Shown: positions 46,920-58,638, counted from the stretch's first letter. The stretch is DNA of 64,000 nucleotides from Calendula officinalis (GCA_963853835.1 OY970822.1:24089058-24153057), one strand, 5' to 3'. Notes: generated by a model not told the origin, from the sequence alone. A program made the numbers and translations.

Positions 46920-49900
46920 ATGGATCAAAAAAGAAGTTGGCTTAATTAGAGAAGTTAAAGAAGCAATTAAAAGTCTTGATTTAATTAGAACATTCAAGGG
47001 GGCTTAAGGGCATGATTGTCATTTTACCTCCCCCCCCCCCCCTCCTCTAACATATAAGCCTCTTTTTTTTCCCTCATTCGTGCTTTTCACCTCTGCTCAT
47101 CTTCTTCCCTTCTCTTCCACAACTCCATCAATGGCTTCTCCTCCTCAATAAGAACCTTAATAATTTAATGATTTCAGATCCAAATATATGGCATGATAAG
47201 AACCCTAACGTATTTGCCTCAATCAGTTTCCATACGTGATTCAATCAGCTCCTGTTATTACCCTATTACATCAATCAACTCAATATTGATTTCAGATCTA
47301 CAATTACGTTATTCAAGCATTAATCGTTCGTTTTCTTCAACAATTACGTGATTCAATCAGTTCCAATCAGCTCCAATCGTATACAGGTATGTTCTTCAAC
47401 TATTAAGTGATTTCTCATCCTCCTATATGAATGATTAAGGTATTTCTCCTACAATAACCTCTAGGTCACGTGATTTCTAGTCCTCAATCAGCTGCCGTTC
47501 ACATGATTTCTCCTCCTCGATCAGCTCCAGGTTACGTAGCTCCTATGCGAGCCCTAAATTAGTCTCGAATGAGGGATTCAGATCCAGATGCAGATTGTAC
47601 TAATGAATCAGATCCAGATCCAGGTAACTCGCAGATCTTTAAACTTGTGTTAATTTGTGCTTATTATATATGGTATTTGCATTTGCATGTTCATCTTAAA
47701 TTTTAAACAGCTGCCTGGAATTTGCATTTTTGTCTGAAATTTTTAACAACTGATTGCATTTTCATTTGAATTTTCATCTGAAATATTAAAAGCTTACTAG
47801 AATTTACATTTTCATCTTAAATATAACACAGCTGCCTGTAAATTGCATTTGCATTTTCATATGAAATGTAAAACCACTGCCTAGAATTTGCATCTGAAAT
47901 ATTAAAGAGTGACTGCATTTGCATTTTCATACTTTCAGTTGCATTTTCATATTCTGCACTTAGTTTCTAAAGTTTAACTATGTTTTGTAGTTTTAATTTA
48001 TTTTGTTTTGGTTTATTTTCCTCCAGATTTTGATCATATTCCATCTTCTCTTCGAATTGGTTCTGAAAAAGTTTATTCTTATGGTGATAAGTATTGGATT
48101 CCTAATTTTCTCATTTCAAAAAAACCATTAATGGTATGCAATTTGATTCTTTGGGCGATGTTTGGAATTTCTATAAAGACTGCTATTTTAGGTGGCTTTG
48201 AGCCAATTAAATCTACCCAGAACGCTCTCTCAACAAGAAATGGATGACTTGTTACTCTTAAGATTTTTTGGTGTTCTAAGCATGGTAAGAATGTAAATAA
48301 TCATAAATCTGAGGATTTGGGTTTGAGTGAGCTTATTAGCAAAGTCCACTTGAATGTGGAACTATCATTGGATAAACTTGTCGGATTAGGGAAAAACTTA
48401 TAAAGTTTTTGAAAGCACAAGAAAAACTTTTAGAGGAATGCGAGAAAGACTTTGATGCTTCTGATGAGATCGGAACTAATGAGTTTATTAGTGAGATGGT
48501 AGGATTTGAGCAACCAGAGATAGGTGATGTTCATTCCCCTCAAGGTATTCGCAATAAAGGAAGTAGGCTGGAAAAAAAGGATCACTAGTTCGCGTGAAAA
48601 CGCTATTTCTGAATCACAAAAAGCTATATTCCGCATAATATTCACACTTGTCCAGAAAGAAAAAAAGTTGAAGAAAGAAAAAAAAAGTTGATGATGCACA
48701 GAAAAAAAGCGCAACAACCATATGATGATGCAAGATTTTCTTGAGTGACACGTTATTTTTTTTATTGGTTTCGTTTTATATTCTTACCAAATGTAGTTAA
48801 AAATACTATGACATTTACATTTTCATTATATCTAGTTATTTCCTGAATTCTGAAATACTGATTATGTTTTAGATAATGTCACTTGCATTTGGATTTTCAT
48901 ACTCATATTTGAATTCAAGCAATAGCTTTCTTATTTTACATTATGTTTTTGCTTTAAAAACTCAGTTGCATTTGCATTTTCATACCTGCAGTTTCATTTT
49001 TGTTTTATGTAATTTGAATTTTAACTTTTCTTTTTCTGTTTTAAAAACTAGGTTGCATTTGCATTTTCGTACTTGCAGTTTCATTTTCACTTTCATACTT
49101 GCAATTACATTTCGCCTTTCATTTTATACAGTTATTCCGTGAACTTATAAATATTAGTTCTGTTTCAAACACTAGTTTTTGCATTTTGCCTTTTCAATAT
49201 TACTATTGATTTGGCATTTTCATTAAACCTAGTCATTCCCTAAAATTTTATCCAACTTTTTGGCATAATGATAGTTGCATTTGCATTTTCATACTTGCAT
49301 TTGCATTTGCATTTTTATTACATATATCTTTTTCTATTCTCTTTTACCTTTTTATGTATCATCACCACGTGATCAAATTTTGTGTACCTGCACTTGTTGT
49401 ATTGAATATCATAACAGATCAAAGAAAAGGAATCAGTATCATAACAATCTATAACCATCCATCCATCCATCATTCCATATAATCACAAACTAACCAACCA
49501 ACAAAAAGTTTGAAAAAAACAAACCAACCTCAAAAACACATCCAACCACCTAAATCTAGCAATCCATATTATCAAAAGCCAATAAATTACCTAGTTTATA
49601 CTTACACATAACAAACCTAATTTTTAGTTAGACCACCACATTTTTTTTCTGCATTTAGCGTAAGGCAATCGTAGGGCGACTGATGGTTTCACTGTTCTTT
49701 TAGGTCTCTTGGAAATATTCAGTTCAACTTCAGCATTCGTTTTCTTCCCCTTTTCAATCTTCTTCTTCATCTCTTCAATAGTTTCATCATCTCTTTCTTC
49801 ACTTACATTTTCAAACATCTCGGTTGCCTCTTCCGCCCCCTCTTATTTTCACTTTTTTCTACTTCTGCATTTTCATTTTTTCCCCACTTCCATTATTATT

Positions 49901-51355
49901 TGCATTTGCATTTTCATCTTCTGTCTTTTAAATTTTTTTCTGCACTTTCCTTTTTTTCTGCATTTGCATTTTAAGCTTCTGCATTTGCATTTTCGCCACC
50001 TTCTGCGTCTACATTTGCATTTTCAGATTCAAGTTTTGCATTTTCATCCATCTTCAAATGGTTGTGTCCTTTAAGAAATTTTAGCAGTCATGATGCATAG
50101 CCGTTAGAATTTTATATACGAAAACATATTAGTTTTGTTATGTGATAATATCATATAGTATCAACACAGTTGCAGAAAATACAATACTTATCCCAAGAAA
50201 TAGTAACCACGAATGTTAAGGAGGCGTAATTTTAAGAAATAGTAACCATAAAACACAATAAAGGCATAGAAAGACTATTGTGTTCATGCTTGCAGCTGCA
50301 AAAAACCTAAACATCCAACAAAATTAGAGGTTTTTAAGAATAAGAAAAGAGTAGTACATAACATTATGCAATTTTGTTCTAATTTAGTTAGACGAAATTG
50401 GAGGTTTTTACGAAAAAGAAAGAGTAGTACATAACAGTACATTTTGGATGATTATCTAATTATCGCTATTAAGTTGTAGCTAATAAGTTCCCAGTATTTG
50501 GGTATTGTGAAACACATTTCAATTACTTAAAGGGCAAATAATCACTTTAGGAGTGGTTGAAACAAAACAGATTCTGGTTATGTGATTATTTACATGTAGT
50601 TTAACATATAAATTGTTAAATAATAAACTTTTTTCAAACAATTAAACAACAAAGCACGTCCAAACAACCCTTAAAATTATATTCGCTAATTAAATCACAC
50701 AAATGCAAATGCATACGGACAATACGAGCATAAATTTAAACATAAGTTCACATATGCAAACCCTGTGTGACCGAGAGACAGAGAATCGGGTCAAATCACA
50801 CAAATGCAAAGCTGAAACAAACATTCTCCCTAAGTTCAGATTTACCTAAGAAGCCCTAGCCAAGATTGTTTATGATAGAAACCTAAATTCATATTTACCT
50901 GATAAACCCTAGCCGAGAATCGCTCCAATCGCGTATAGGCTTCGATGATTGAGAGTGAAATCGTGTAATCCGTCGAGTGATACTGTCGATTGATTCAATT
51001 CGCCTATAAACTTCGATGATTGAGACTGGAATCGTGAATCGTCGATTAAGAATGGGCGTCGATTGAGAACGAGAAAAACCCTAGGGAGAGAGAACGTACA
51101 GAGAACGAGAACGAGTGAATCACGTGAAAAGGCTGTGGTTTCTTGCTTAGGTGAGAGAGTTGTCTTTTTACAATTCTACCCTTCTAGCTATTATTTTTAT
51201 CTGTATCCCTCCTAAATTTGCATATGCGCCAGATTTTAAATGGCTGTAATCTGGTCCCTTCAATTTCTGTAATCTGGTCCCTTCAATTTCTGATCTAAAG
51301 GCTGTAACTTATTCCCTATATTCTTTAATTAGTAGTGGTTTTCTATGGATCCACA

Positions 51356-51356
<1 letters not shown>
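46916..51356. mobile_element. Candidate TIR element 1 inserted in (TA)n, about 4.4 kb
   Basis: Bounded on both sides by (TA)n. The left end is GAATATGGATCAAAAAAG, with TTAATTAGAGAA about 20 bp further in. The right end on the other strand is TGGTGTGGATCCATAGAAA, with TAATTAAAGAAT at a similar distance; similarity of the ends is moderate. The interior has no transposase. It is full of TGCATTTGCATTTTCAT-like words (47640-50050). A minus-strand frame at 49624-49818 with KRPKRTVKPSVALRLPYAK recalls the tail of ULP1-protease ORFs carried by some MULEs, but that match is weak. The plus-strand frame at 48008-48247 was not recognised. A C homopolymer lies near 47029-47042. Confidence 0.45.

Positions 51357-51446
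<90 letters not shown>
51357..51446. repeat. (TA)n tract 2
   Basis: About 90 bp of uninterrupted TA dinucleotides between two TIR elements. Confidence 0.95.
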
Positions 51447-51447
<1 letters not shown>

Positions 51448-53431
51448 CGAAGAGTTATATAGAGAACCCTATATATAATGCAGAACCCGTAGAACTCTTA
51501 TTAGCCAATCTAGACCACTAGATTTGAAAATTAAACGACTAAGATTGATTATGGTATTTTAGTAAATAAAACAAAGTATGTTTTTAATAAAAATAAATGA
51601 AAAGGGCATATAAGGTATTTGCTAAAAAGAAATTGTTATTAAAACTGTTCCTCTCCCTTAAAAATCTCCCTAAAAATCGGATCTCTCTCTCCCCCATTTT
51701 TAAATCACACGTTCATGCCTCCACAAAAGAGATAATGGGTTGAACCAATCTCTCTAGCCCTATGATCGATCTCATGCCTGTGACAACACCGGGGAAAGCC
51801 GCACCGGCGATTTCTTCATCACGCCTGCCCTGACAACGCCGCTGCCGCTCCACCACCGATTTAGGGCTTTTCTCCAGTGATAGCTTCTTCTTTAACCTCC
51901 GATTTCTTCATTTTCTCCCGTGATTTCTTGTTTTCCGCCGATATAATTGTAGAATCGGTTGTTGATAATAGAATTTTTAATATGTTTACTGAAACACGTA
52001 TGTACAATTTGAATGTATTTTTTTTAGATCTACCAAATTAATCGGTACTTTTACTTTTAGACACAACTAACGATAATCGGTTTAGTAAGCAATTAAATCA
52101 CTGTATTTGTTTTATCATTTTGCTGTAGTTGTCTCATATTATTCTTTTTTACTCCAATCTAGGTTTTCTCATATGTAGATCGCCGATGGTGGACCTGAAT
52201 TTATTCAGAAGAGGTATGTAATCGAAGTAGTTGTTGTCGTATGATGATAGGTGAACCAAAGCAGTACCACGATATGAAAAGAAGAAAAAAAAAAGAACCT
52301 AATCAACAATAAGATGATTTTTGGTCCATAGCAGCAGTGAATTTTTTCTTGTGATGATAGGTGGATCAAAACGGTGGGCATAATCAACAATAAGGTATTA
52401 TTTTTCTTTTCTTTTTTTCATATTTTATAGTTAGATAATTACAAAGATTGGATAGATTTTTATATGATAGTGTGCCACGCTTCTTGGCTATTTTTTTTTT
52501 CGATATGGCAGTAGACAAAAGGATAAGTCCTATCATTTTAACATTTTCACAATACATACATTATGTATCTTATAAAATAATATCTTTTTTTTAATTTAAC
52601 AAATTAACTACCTGTATTATACTTTAATCCGTTCAAACTTAAAACACTATGCATAATTTACAATCATAGCCTATGATTTATAATATGAACCATTTGAAGG
52701 ATAACACAAATACATATGTGTTTTTGTAATTATGAATTAGGGTAACATTAATGTTCTTGACTATGTTGTATATATATTCTTGATTAAACATATATGTTTT
52801 TTTATATTTTGCAGTGAGTGATATAAGCAATATTGACAAGTTCTACAGTGAAAAAAGAGCAAGAAGAAAGTTGCTTTAAAAGGGGACACAGTTGCACATT
52901 AGCAACCATTTGGATGCATATATATTATACTTAAATACATATATGTGTTTTTTTATACAATAACTTTTGATTTTTTGTATACATAAATTCATCATGTATG
53001 TGTGTGTTTGCTCTATCGATTTTGTAAATTTTGGATATAGATTACACTTGTTAAACATGTTTGTTTCATGTTATATATGTTTAGCAAACCCTCAAAATAA
53101 CATATATGCAAGACCGTAAATAAAAGTAATATTTTAAAATTCATGCCTAAAAACATATATGCACATCTGTAGAATAACATCTATGCATAATCATATAGTA
53201 ATTTAAAACCAGACCCGTAAAAAACATATATGCAACAAAAAAAATCGACATTAATGCCTAAATTTCAGGAAATCTACAAAAAATGAAACAAATTAATAAA
53301 ACGTAAAATGTCCTAAATACCCCTGGACAATTAAATGAATTAAATAATTTAAAATTAATTTACTAAATTTTCATTGGTTAATAAGAGTTCTACGGGTTCT
53401 GCGTGGTATATATGGTTCTCTATATAACTCG

Positions 53432-53434
<3 letters not shown>
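51447..53434. mobile_element. TIR element 2 inserted in (TA)n, about 2 kb
   Basis: Ends are strong inverted repeats of about 60 bp. The left reads CGAAGAGTTATATAGAGAAC and continues into GCAGAACCCGTAGAACTCTT. The right, on the other strand, reads GTCGAGTTATATAGAGAACC and continues into the same GCAGAACCCGTAGAACTCTT. Both ends abut (TA)n tracts. The interior has repeated CATATATG words and no recognised ORF. Confidence 0.7.

Positions 53435-53485
<51 letters not shown>
53435..53485. repeat. (TA)n tract 3
   Basis: About 50 bp of TA dinucleotides at the right border of TIR element 2. Confidence 0.95.
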
Positions 53486-53486
<1 letters not shown>

Positions 53487-53512
53487 CTGTCCTATGACCG
53501 TTGAAAAAAAAA

Positions 53513-53670
53513 GAAAAATCGGAAGACGCTCGCCACTCCGTTCGTTCCTTTGCCGACTGCACCTCAACCGGCGGACCAACCGGCGGTCCGTGCCAAAGGC
53601 GCCGGAACCGGCGGCCAACTGGCGGTGCCCAACCGGCGGACCGTTGGCACCGGTCTAAGGCTCTTTGGGA
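53513..53670. repeat. GC-rich tract with repeated ACCGGCGG
   Basis: Four ACCGGCGG words and one ACTGGCGG within about 80 bp, in otherwise AT-rich DNA. Frames across it are open in more than one direction, but none has a recognisable domain. Confidence 0.5.
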
Positions 53671-54107
53671 TGGTAAAGTTTTCCCGTTGTAAAGACCCCC
53701 TTGGTAAATTTTTGTCATATTACATGCGAAGTAAATTTGCTAATGTTAGGATTTTGGACCCCCAAATTCGTGAAGGACCCATCCTGGCATCATGTGTATG
53801 GCTTTTTGTGGGCCTCGAACTTATTCCATATTTTAGAGTTTTCAAGTTCTAAGCCCAGTATGTGTGTGACTTTTTATTATACTTCATCCGATTTTAAATA
53901 AGTAACTCAAAATACTCTCCATAGCCCTACATTTTCATAACCAAAGAACAAATAAATACAATTCTTAAATAAGTAACGCGATTCACATCTAAAAATAGTC
54001 ATTACCAAATACTCATAAGACCAGTTTATCTTTAGATGTTCATTTCTTTTACAAAACTGGTTTTTTTTTCAAGAATTCAAATATACACCCTATTATTAGA
54101 AGCCCGT

Positions 54108-54179
54108 CTTCTTTGACTTGATGAGTCGTCGTACATTGTTGAATACATGAAGCAAGCAAAGTCTTTCCATCTATAAAAG
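54108..54179 (+). promoter_or_regulatory. Promoter of EG45 paralog C with shared W-box block and TATA box
   Basis: CTTCTTTGACTTG (54108-54120) and TTGTTGAATAC (54136-54146) are the same words, in the same order, as upstream of paralog B. TATAAAAG is at 54172-54179, about 55 bp before the ATG. Confidence 0.65.
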
Positions 54180-54232
54180 GAAAACCTTTATGTGTTACTA
54201 CATAAGTATCCAAAAAATCAAACATATCAAAG

Positions 54233-54930
54233 ATGGGTCTGGTGACCAAAGCTTTAATACTTATCAGCACCATCGTGTGCCTAAACTCGGCTTCCCACGC
54301 CTTATCTGGCCAAGCCATCGTATACAACCCACCTTATGTTCGTAAGTAATTTTTATTCTTTAAACTATCATGATCATATCTACAAAATCCTAGTTAGGGG
54401 TTGTTTAGGAAAACTTATTTAAGCGGCTTATAAGGTTATTATCTTATACAAACTTAATTAAACTTACAAATGTAATTTTGATTAAACTTATAAGCAACTT
54501 AAATAAGCTTTCACAAACAACCCCTTAATCTGAGATTTTTAATCTGAGACTTTTAATTTTGTAGCATCCACGTGTTTCGGTTCAAAAGATGAAGGTGTGA
54601 TGATTTTAAAAGCGCATAGCAGCTTGTTTGCCAATGGTGCAGCTTGTGGAAGGAGGTACCGAGTGCGTTGCATCAGTGGAACAAACAAAGCCATTCGTGA
54701 CGCATGCACAGGAAACACTGTCGATGTTAAGGTTGTTGGTCGTTGTGAGGCATGCGCTATGAATGAACTTGTTCTTTCCCAAGAGGCTTTTGCAAAGATT
54801 GCCCGTCTTGCTCTCGGGAGGGTTAACATTGAATACCAACAGTAACTATTACACTCATCTCTCTTGGTCGTTGATTTTCGTACGATATCCTACTAATAGT
54901 GTTATATTTGTGGTTGTTTTCAGGATCTGA
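54233..54930 (+). CDS. EG45-like domain protein (paralog C), diverged at the conserved Asp
   Basis: Secreted expansin-like beta-barrel protein. Exons 54233-54341, 54565-54841 and a seven-base exon 54924-54930 (GT-AG, phases consistent) give 130 aa. Signal peptide 1-23, with cleavage likely after SHA. Six cysteines are kept (40, 64, 72, 84, 97, 100), so the fold is probably intact. The block VVDxCPGC of paralogs A and B reads VVGRCEAC, replacing the conserved Asp (position 95) by Gly and the PG turn by EA. The usual ATFY reads AIVY. The frame is intact, so it may be a neofunctionalised or decaying copy. A MITE lies in intron 1. It shares promoter words and N-terminus with paralog B. Confidence 0.88.
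54397..54524. mobile_element. Tourist-like MITE in intron 1 of EG45 paralog C
   Basis: 128 bp with inverted ends GGGGTTGTTTAGGAAAACTT and GGGGTTGTTTGTGAAAGCTT, extending over about 40 bp, and TTA on both sides (54394-54396 and 54525-54527). Confidence 0.8.
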
Positions 54931-55407
54931 TTTTACAAAATATGATCAACATGAAGACTTAGAAAAATTAAGCATACTTTTATGGGTTTCTTTTTTGAAT
55001 AAGTGGGACTCAGTTGATAAAGTTTATTGACACAAATAATGATACTTTTTACTTTGTACGACTAGTGTGCCCATACAAAATATGTTTCCTTTAATTTGTT
55101 TTTAGGAGATAAAAGAGAGAATATAAGATGAAAATTATTTGCGTCATATCTTATATGAAAAAAATAATAATAAACATATAATAATAGGGTATCTAGCTAT
55201 GTGGTATCTATGTAGTATCTGTGTCATCATATAACACTCTTCATTGCTAAAATTAAATATGTCGCAATCAATAAAAACCGACAAAGCCCTCGGTATTCAA
55301 CTCCTGTATTCAAGTGCCCCTCATCAACATCTATCTCGCTCCTCATACCACTTTCTCTCTCTATACTTCCCAAATTCTAATTTCTCCTTGTATCTTAGAC
55401 AATTGAG
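54931..55407. other. Intergenic between EG45 paralog C and the RING-H2 gene
   Basis: Holds the 3' flank of paralog C and the upstream region of the RING-H2 gene. No other feature is supported. A frame at 55244-55555 overlaps the RING-H2 start in another frame and has no domain. Confidence 0.4.
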
Positions 55408-55938
55408 ATGCCAACCACCTATCACCACCACAACTCCACCGACGACTTCAACCATGCCACCGTTCGCCACCATTCACCTCCCAAACGTAACCCAAAACTA
55501 TTATCAATCATTCTTAAATTCGTCGTTATGTGTTTTATTATTTCCCTATTTCTAATTTTTCTTGGCCTCGCCACCATCATCCTACTCCACATCCTCCTCG
55601 CCAGCACGTTCCTCCACCGCCGCCGCAGCCAACCGCAACCCACATCCGCCTACTCACTCCTCGACTTACAGACCCACATCCCTCATTTCCAATACGCCGG
55701 CGCTACCTCCGGCGATTGTTCGATTTGCTTGGAGTGTTTCAAAGGAGGAGAGTTGAGTCGTGCACTTCCGGCGTGTCACCATGTTTTCCACGCACACTGT
55801 GTGGATCCATGGCTAACAAAAGTACCGAACTGCCCTGTTTGCCGGACACCTGTCTGGCTAGAAGTTTGCAGGCCGTCCGACTCGAATGTCAGTGGCGATG
55901 ACCGCAAATTCTTCTGGGCAATTGGGGTAGGTACATAG
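55408..55938 (+). CDS. ATL-type RING-H2 E3 ubiquitin ligase
   Basis: 176 aa, no intron, as usual for ATL genes. A long hydrophobic segment (about residues 31-69) anchors the protein in a membrane. It is followed by an RRR stop-transfer and a linker, then the RING-H2 domain: C104-x2-C107-x15-C123-x1-H125-x2-H128-x2-C131-x10-C142-x2-C145, with Trp135 and Pro143 at the positions that contact E2 enzymes. The domain core reads CSICLECFKGGELSRALPAC. The usual GLD motif before the RING is not evident. It would transfer ubiquitin from an E2 to membrane-associated targets. Substrates cannot be predicted. No lesion seen. Confidence 0.92.
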   Translation: MPTTYHHHNSTDDFNHATVRHHSPPKRNPKLLSIILKFVVMCFIISLFLIFLGLATIILLHILLASTFLHRRRSQPQPTSAYSLLDLQTHIPHFQYAGATSGDCSICLECFKGGELSRALPACHHVFHAHCVDPWLTKVPNCPVCRTPVWLEVCRPSDSNVSGDDRKFFWAIGVGT

Positions 55939-56700
55939 ATAGTGGTAAATGTAAATCTACTAGCTAGATTCGTAATTTGGGGCTTAGTCTTATGAATATT
56001 TTTACATTATTATTTCCGTTTTATTGTAATTATGCATCTAGTTGAAATGTTCAAGCCCTTTTAATTTGAGATCTAGTTATACTTAACTGTGCTATTTTAT
56101 TTCAAGAATTCAAGTTATTTACCTTATTCCAATCGGTGGATTTGCATCTTCATTAGCCTAAGTTTCAGTGTTGGATGTTAGTAGATTTTTGTGCATCTTG
56201 ACTCAAATCATTTTTGCTAAAAGTTATTTCAGCGTTCTTCATTTTAACACTACTCACTAAAATACTTACCGTTCAAGCCAAATCTCTCTTTTTAGACCAT
56301 CTAATTAAAATACTCCCATTTATACCACACACCAAAATCACTGAGTATCGTTCAAGCCAAATCTCGATCAACTAGCATTTTTAATATCCTAAAGTATAAG
56401 ACTATGCTTAATGGGTGATCAAACCCAGTTTGGTCATCCCTCCCACCTCTGCGTCACATCAGCTTTCTCTCTCCTGATCAAACACATGACCAAACAGCGA
56501 CCAATAGCTCATAATGGGTGACCGATCGAAAACTTTTCTTTTTATTTAAATTTCATTAATAATTAAAACATTACATTAAAAATAATTAAAAACATTAAAA
56601 AGAACTAGTGACGGGGATGTCGATTCCAAATGTGTTCCACCAAATCAGATCTAAGATTTAGACGAGTTTATTGATTACGGATCTCCCTGATAACTTGTAA
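55939..56700. other. 3' flank of the RING-H2 gene and Harbinger 3' flank
   Basis: AT-rich. From about 56400 sequence of the kind ATGCTTAATGGGTGATCAAACC may be the subterminal region of the Harbinger relic that follows. The outer TIR could not be fixed. Confidence 0.35.
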
Positions 56701-56734
56701 TACTTCTTCATGTGATCATACGGGGTCAACTTCA

Positions 56735-57434
56735 CTATGTCGTTCTTCCGGATGAAAGTCGGGAGATATCGTCTTGCCTTTGTAATATGATACACGTGTA
56801 CATCATATCCCTTATTTTGTTAACATTTGGGGACCTTGTAGGAGTTCTTATTATAGCCCATTTTTTCTTTAGAACGCCAAATGCTCGTTCTACGTCTTTC
56901 CTTGCAGCTTCGTGTGTTTTCTTGTAGTTCACCCGCTTAACATCATTCGCATTTGGGTGTGAACCCCTTTACAAAATTCTGTGAGACTATCACGGCTAGT
57001 TTTCTCACCAATTTTTAAGTATTCGTCTAGAGCATCTGGTACGGTGTCGTATGGTAACTGACGAGTTGCAGAAGTGCACCTCATTAGCGGAGAAGTACCT
57101 GGGTCCCAAGTGCATCATAACGTTGCGCAAATAATGGGACGGTATTAGTGAGATCGCGAACAATGCGTGTGAAAAGATCACGGCTCATCCTGAAACATTT
57201 ACGAAAATCTTTTTCGTTGTACATTGGATTTTCAGCGAAGTAAGCTGTCACGAGACGGTCATTAGCACCGTTACGGTCCCTATTCACATATTTTCTAGGA
57301 GTTCTAGGGATACTAGAACTGGAACTTGCAAGAAACGCCACCGCCGTTTGTAAAAAACCAAGATGTATAATCTTGTCCTCCTCCTCGTCGCCAAAAATGA
57401 AATTAGCGACATTCATTTCATCGTCCGAACTCAT
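56735..57434 (-). pseudogene. PIF/Harbinger transposase with internal deletion
   Basis: On the minus strand the first 116 codons (57434-57084) start MSSDDEMNVANFIFGDEEED and carry the Harbinger N-terminal block PRTPRKYVNRDRNGANDRL and AYFAENPMYNEKDFRKCFRM. After a frame break, decayed sequence encodes RQLPYDTVPDALDEYLKIGE. It then jumps straight to the C-terminal block (56932-56735), THEAARKDVERAFGVLKKKW. The middle part with the first catalytic residues is deleted. The copy is therefore non-autonomous. It is a different family member from 46045-46785, which keeps the N-terminal half only. Confidence 0.85.
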
Positions 57435-58190
57435 TTTTTAGATAATGTGTGTGATGTGAGTAAGTATAAAGATAAGAAATGAGAAGTGTGAATTTTTTTA
57501 TAAAAAGATTGGGTATTTATAAGGTAAACAAATGGGTAAAATTTAAGTTTGAAAGGGGTCTTGGTGGTGGAAAATATAGCCGTTTGGGGTGTTTTGGAGC
57601 CGTTGGAGGTCGGGTGGGAACGGTCGACTAGTCGACCGTTGGACACGGTCGACGCGTCGAGTGGGTTGGGCGTAACGAAGGGGGACGCGTCGGAGGTGGT
57701 GATGTGGAAGGTCACGACCGAACTTTTAGTCGGCGTTACGGGTAGTCTAAAAGGTAGTAGATTTTTACCGTCCTAGAATATAAAAGGTATAATATACTAT
57801 CCGTACACTTGAAAATTCGCCTACTGAGACCACTCCCAACCGTTATACAAACTGATACCGTCAGTTGTTGCCAAATCAGCGTCACGTCAGCTCACCTTCA
57901 AACCCACATGAAACTGACGTACCCATGCCAACAATTCCTCTTCCCTTTAATTTTTGGTCCCACCATTTCAAAAAACACACACACACACACACACAAAATA
58001 CCCCTTTGGACCCACCCACAAACTCACAAACTCAACTCACACTCGTCTTTATACTGGCGGAAGCATAAGTGGCGGGCCAAGTGATGGTCCCGTGCCAATG
58101 GTTTGGCAAAGTAACGAGCAAACTGGCGGAGGTGGGGAACATGTGTACTCGGTTCGTAATGGATTTATAAAAATTCATATCATATATATA
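57435..58190. other. Upstream flank of the Harbinger relic
   Basis: Contains a GC-rich stretch (57540-57750) with a 22-bp perfect palindrome centred on ACTAGT (57619-57640) and repeated GGTCGAC words, then a (CA)n microsatellite at about 57975-57994. No gene recognised. Confidence 0.45.
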
Positions 58191-58638
58191 AGGGATAATT
58201 GCTTTTATAACCTTGTAAAACTCATAAATTATTTCTGTATCCTTCTCATATTCATAAATTATCTCCATGTCCTTCTAAACTTTATAATTACATTCATATC
58301 CTTCTAAATCTTTAAAACCCTTTCTTATGTCCAAAAACCTATTTTATTTATTTATTAAATTGTGATTATATCAATAATACTGGTAAATAAACATGATTTC
58401 TAATACATAATCAACACATATATTGCATACTTATTTGATAATTATTGATATTATAATGATTTAATAAATATTAAAATAGGTTTTTGGACATAAAAGACAG
58501 CTTTAAAGATTTACAAAGATATGGAGACAATTACAAAGTTTAGAAGGTTATAGAGATAATTTATGAATTTGAGAAAGAAGTAGAAATAATTTATGAATTT
58601 TACAAGTATATAAAAGCAATTAACCCTTTCTTAACCCT
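58191..58638. mobile_element. Foldback MITE with about 170-bp inverted repeats
   Basis: Left AGGGATAATTGCTTTTATAACC and, from the right, AGGGTTAATTGCTTTTATATAC. Both continue into TTGTAAAA...CATAAATTATTTCT. ATATATA flanks both sides, a possible TSD that is low in complexity. The AGGGATAATT start resembles the element at 34638. Confidence 0.7.

Noticed and set aside
53371..53718. ORFs through the (TA)n and GC-rich tract
   Set aside because: They are open only because of simple repeats (YIYIYI runs); no domain.
54049..54327. Antisense ORF of 92 codons
   Set aside because: It is antisense to the promoter and first exon of EG45 paralog C, whose signal peptide and splice sites are convincing.
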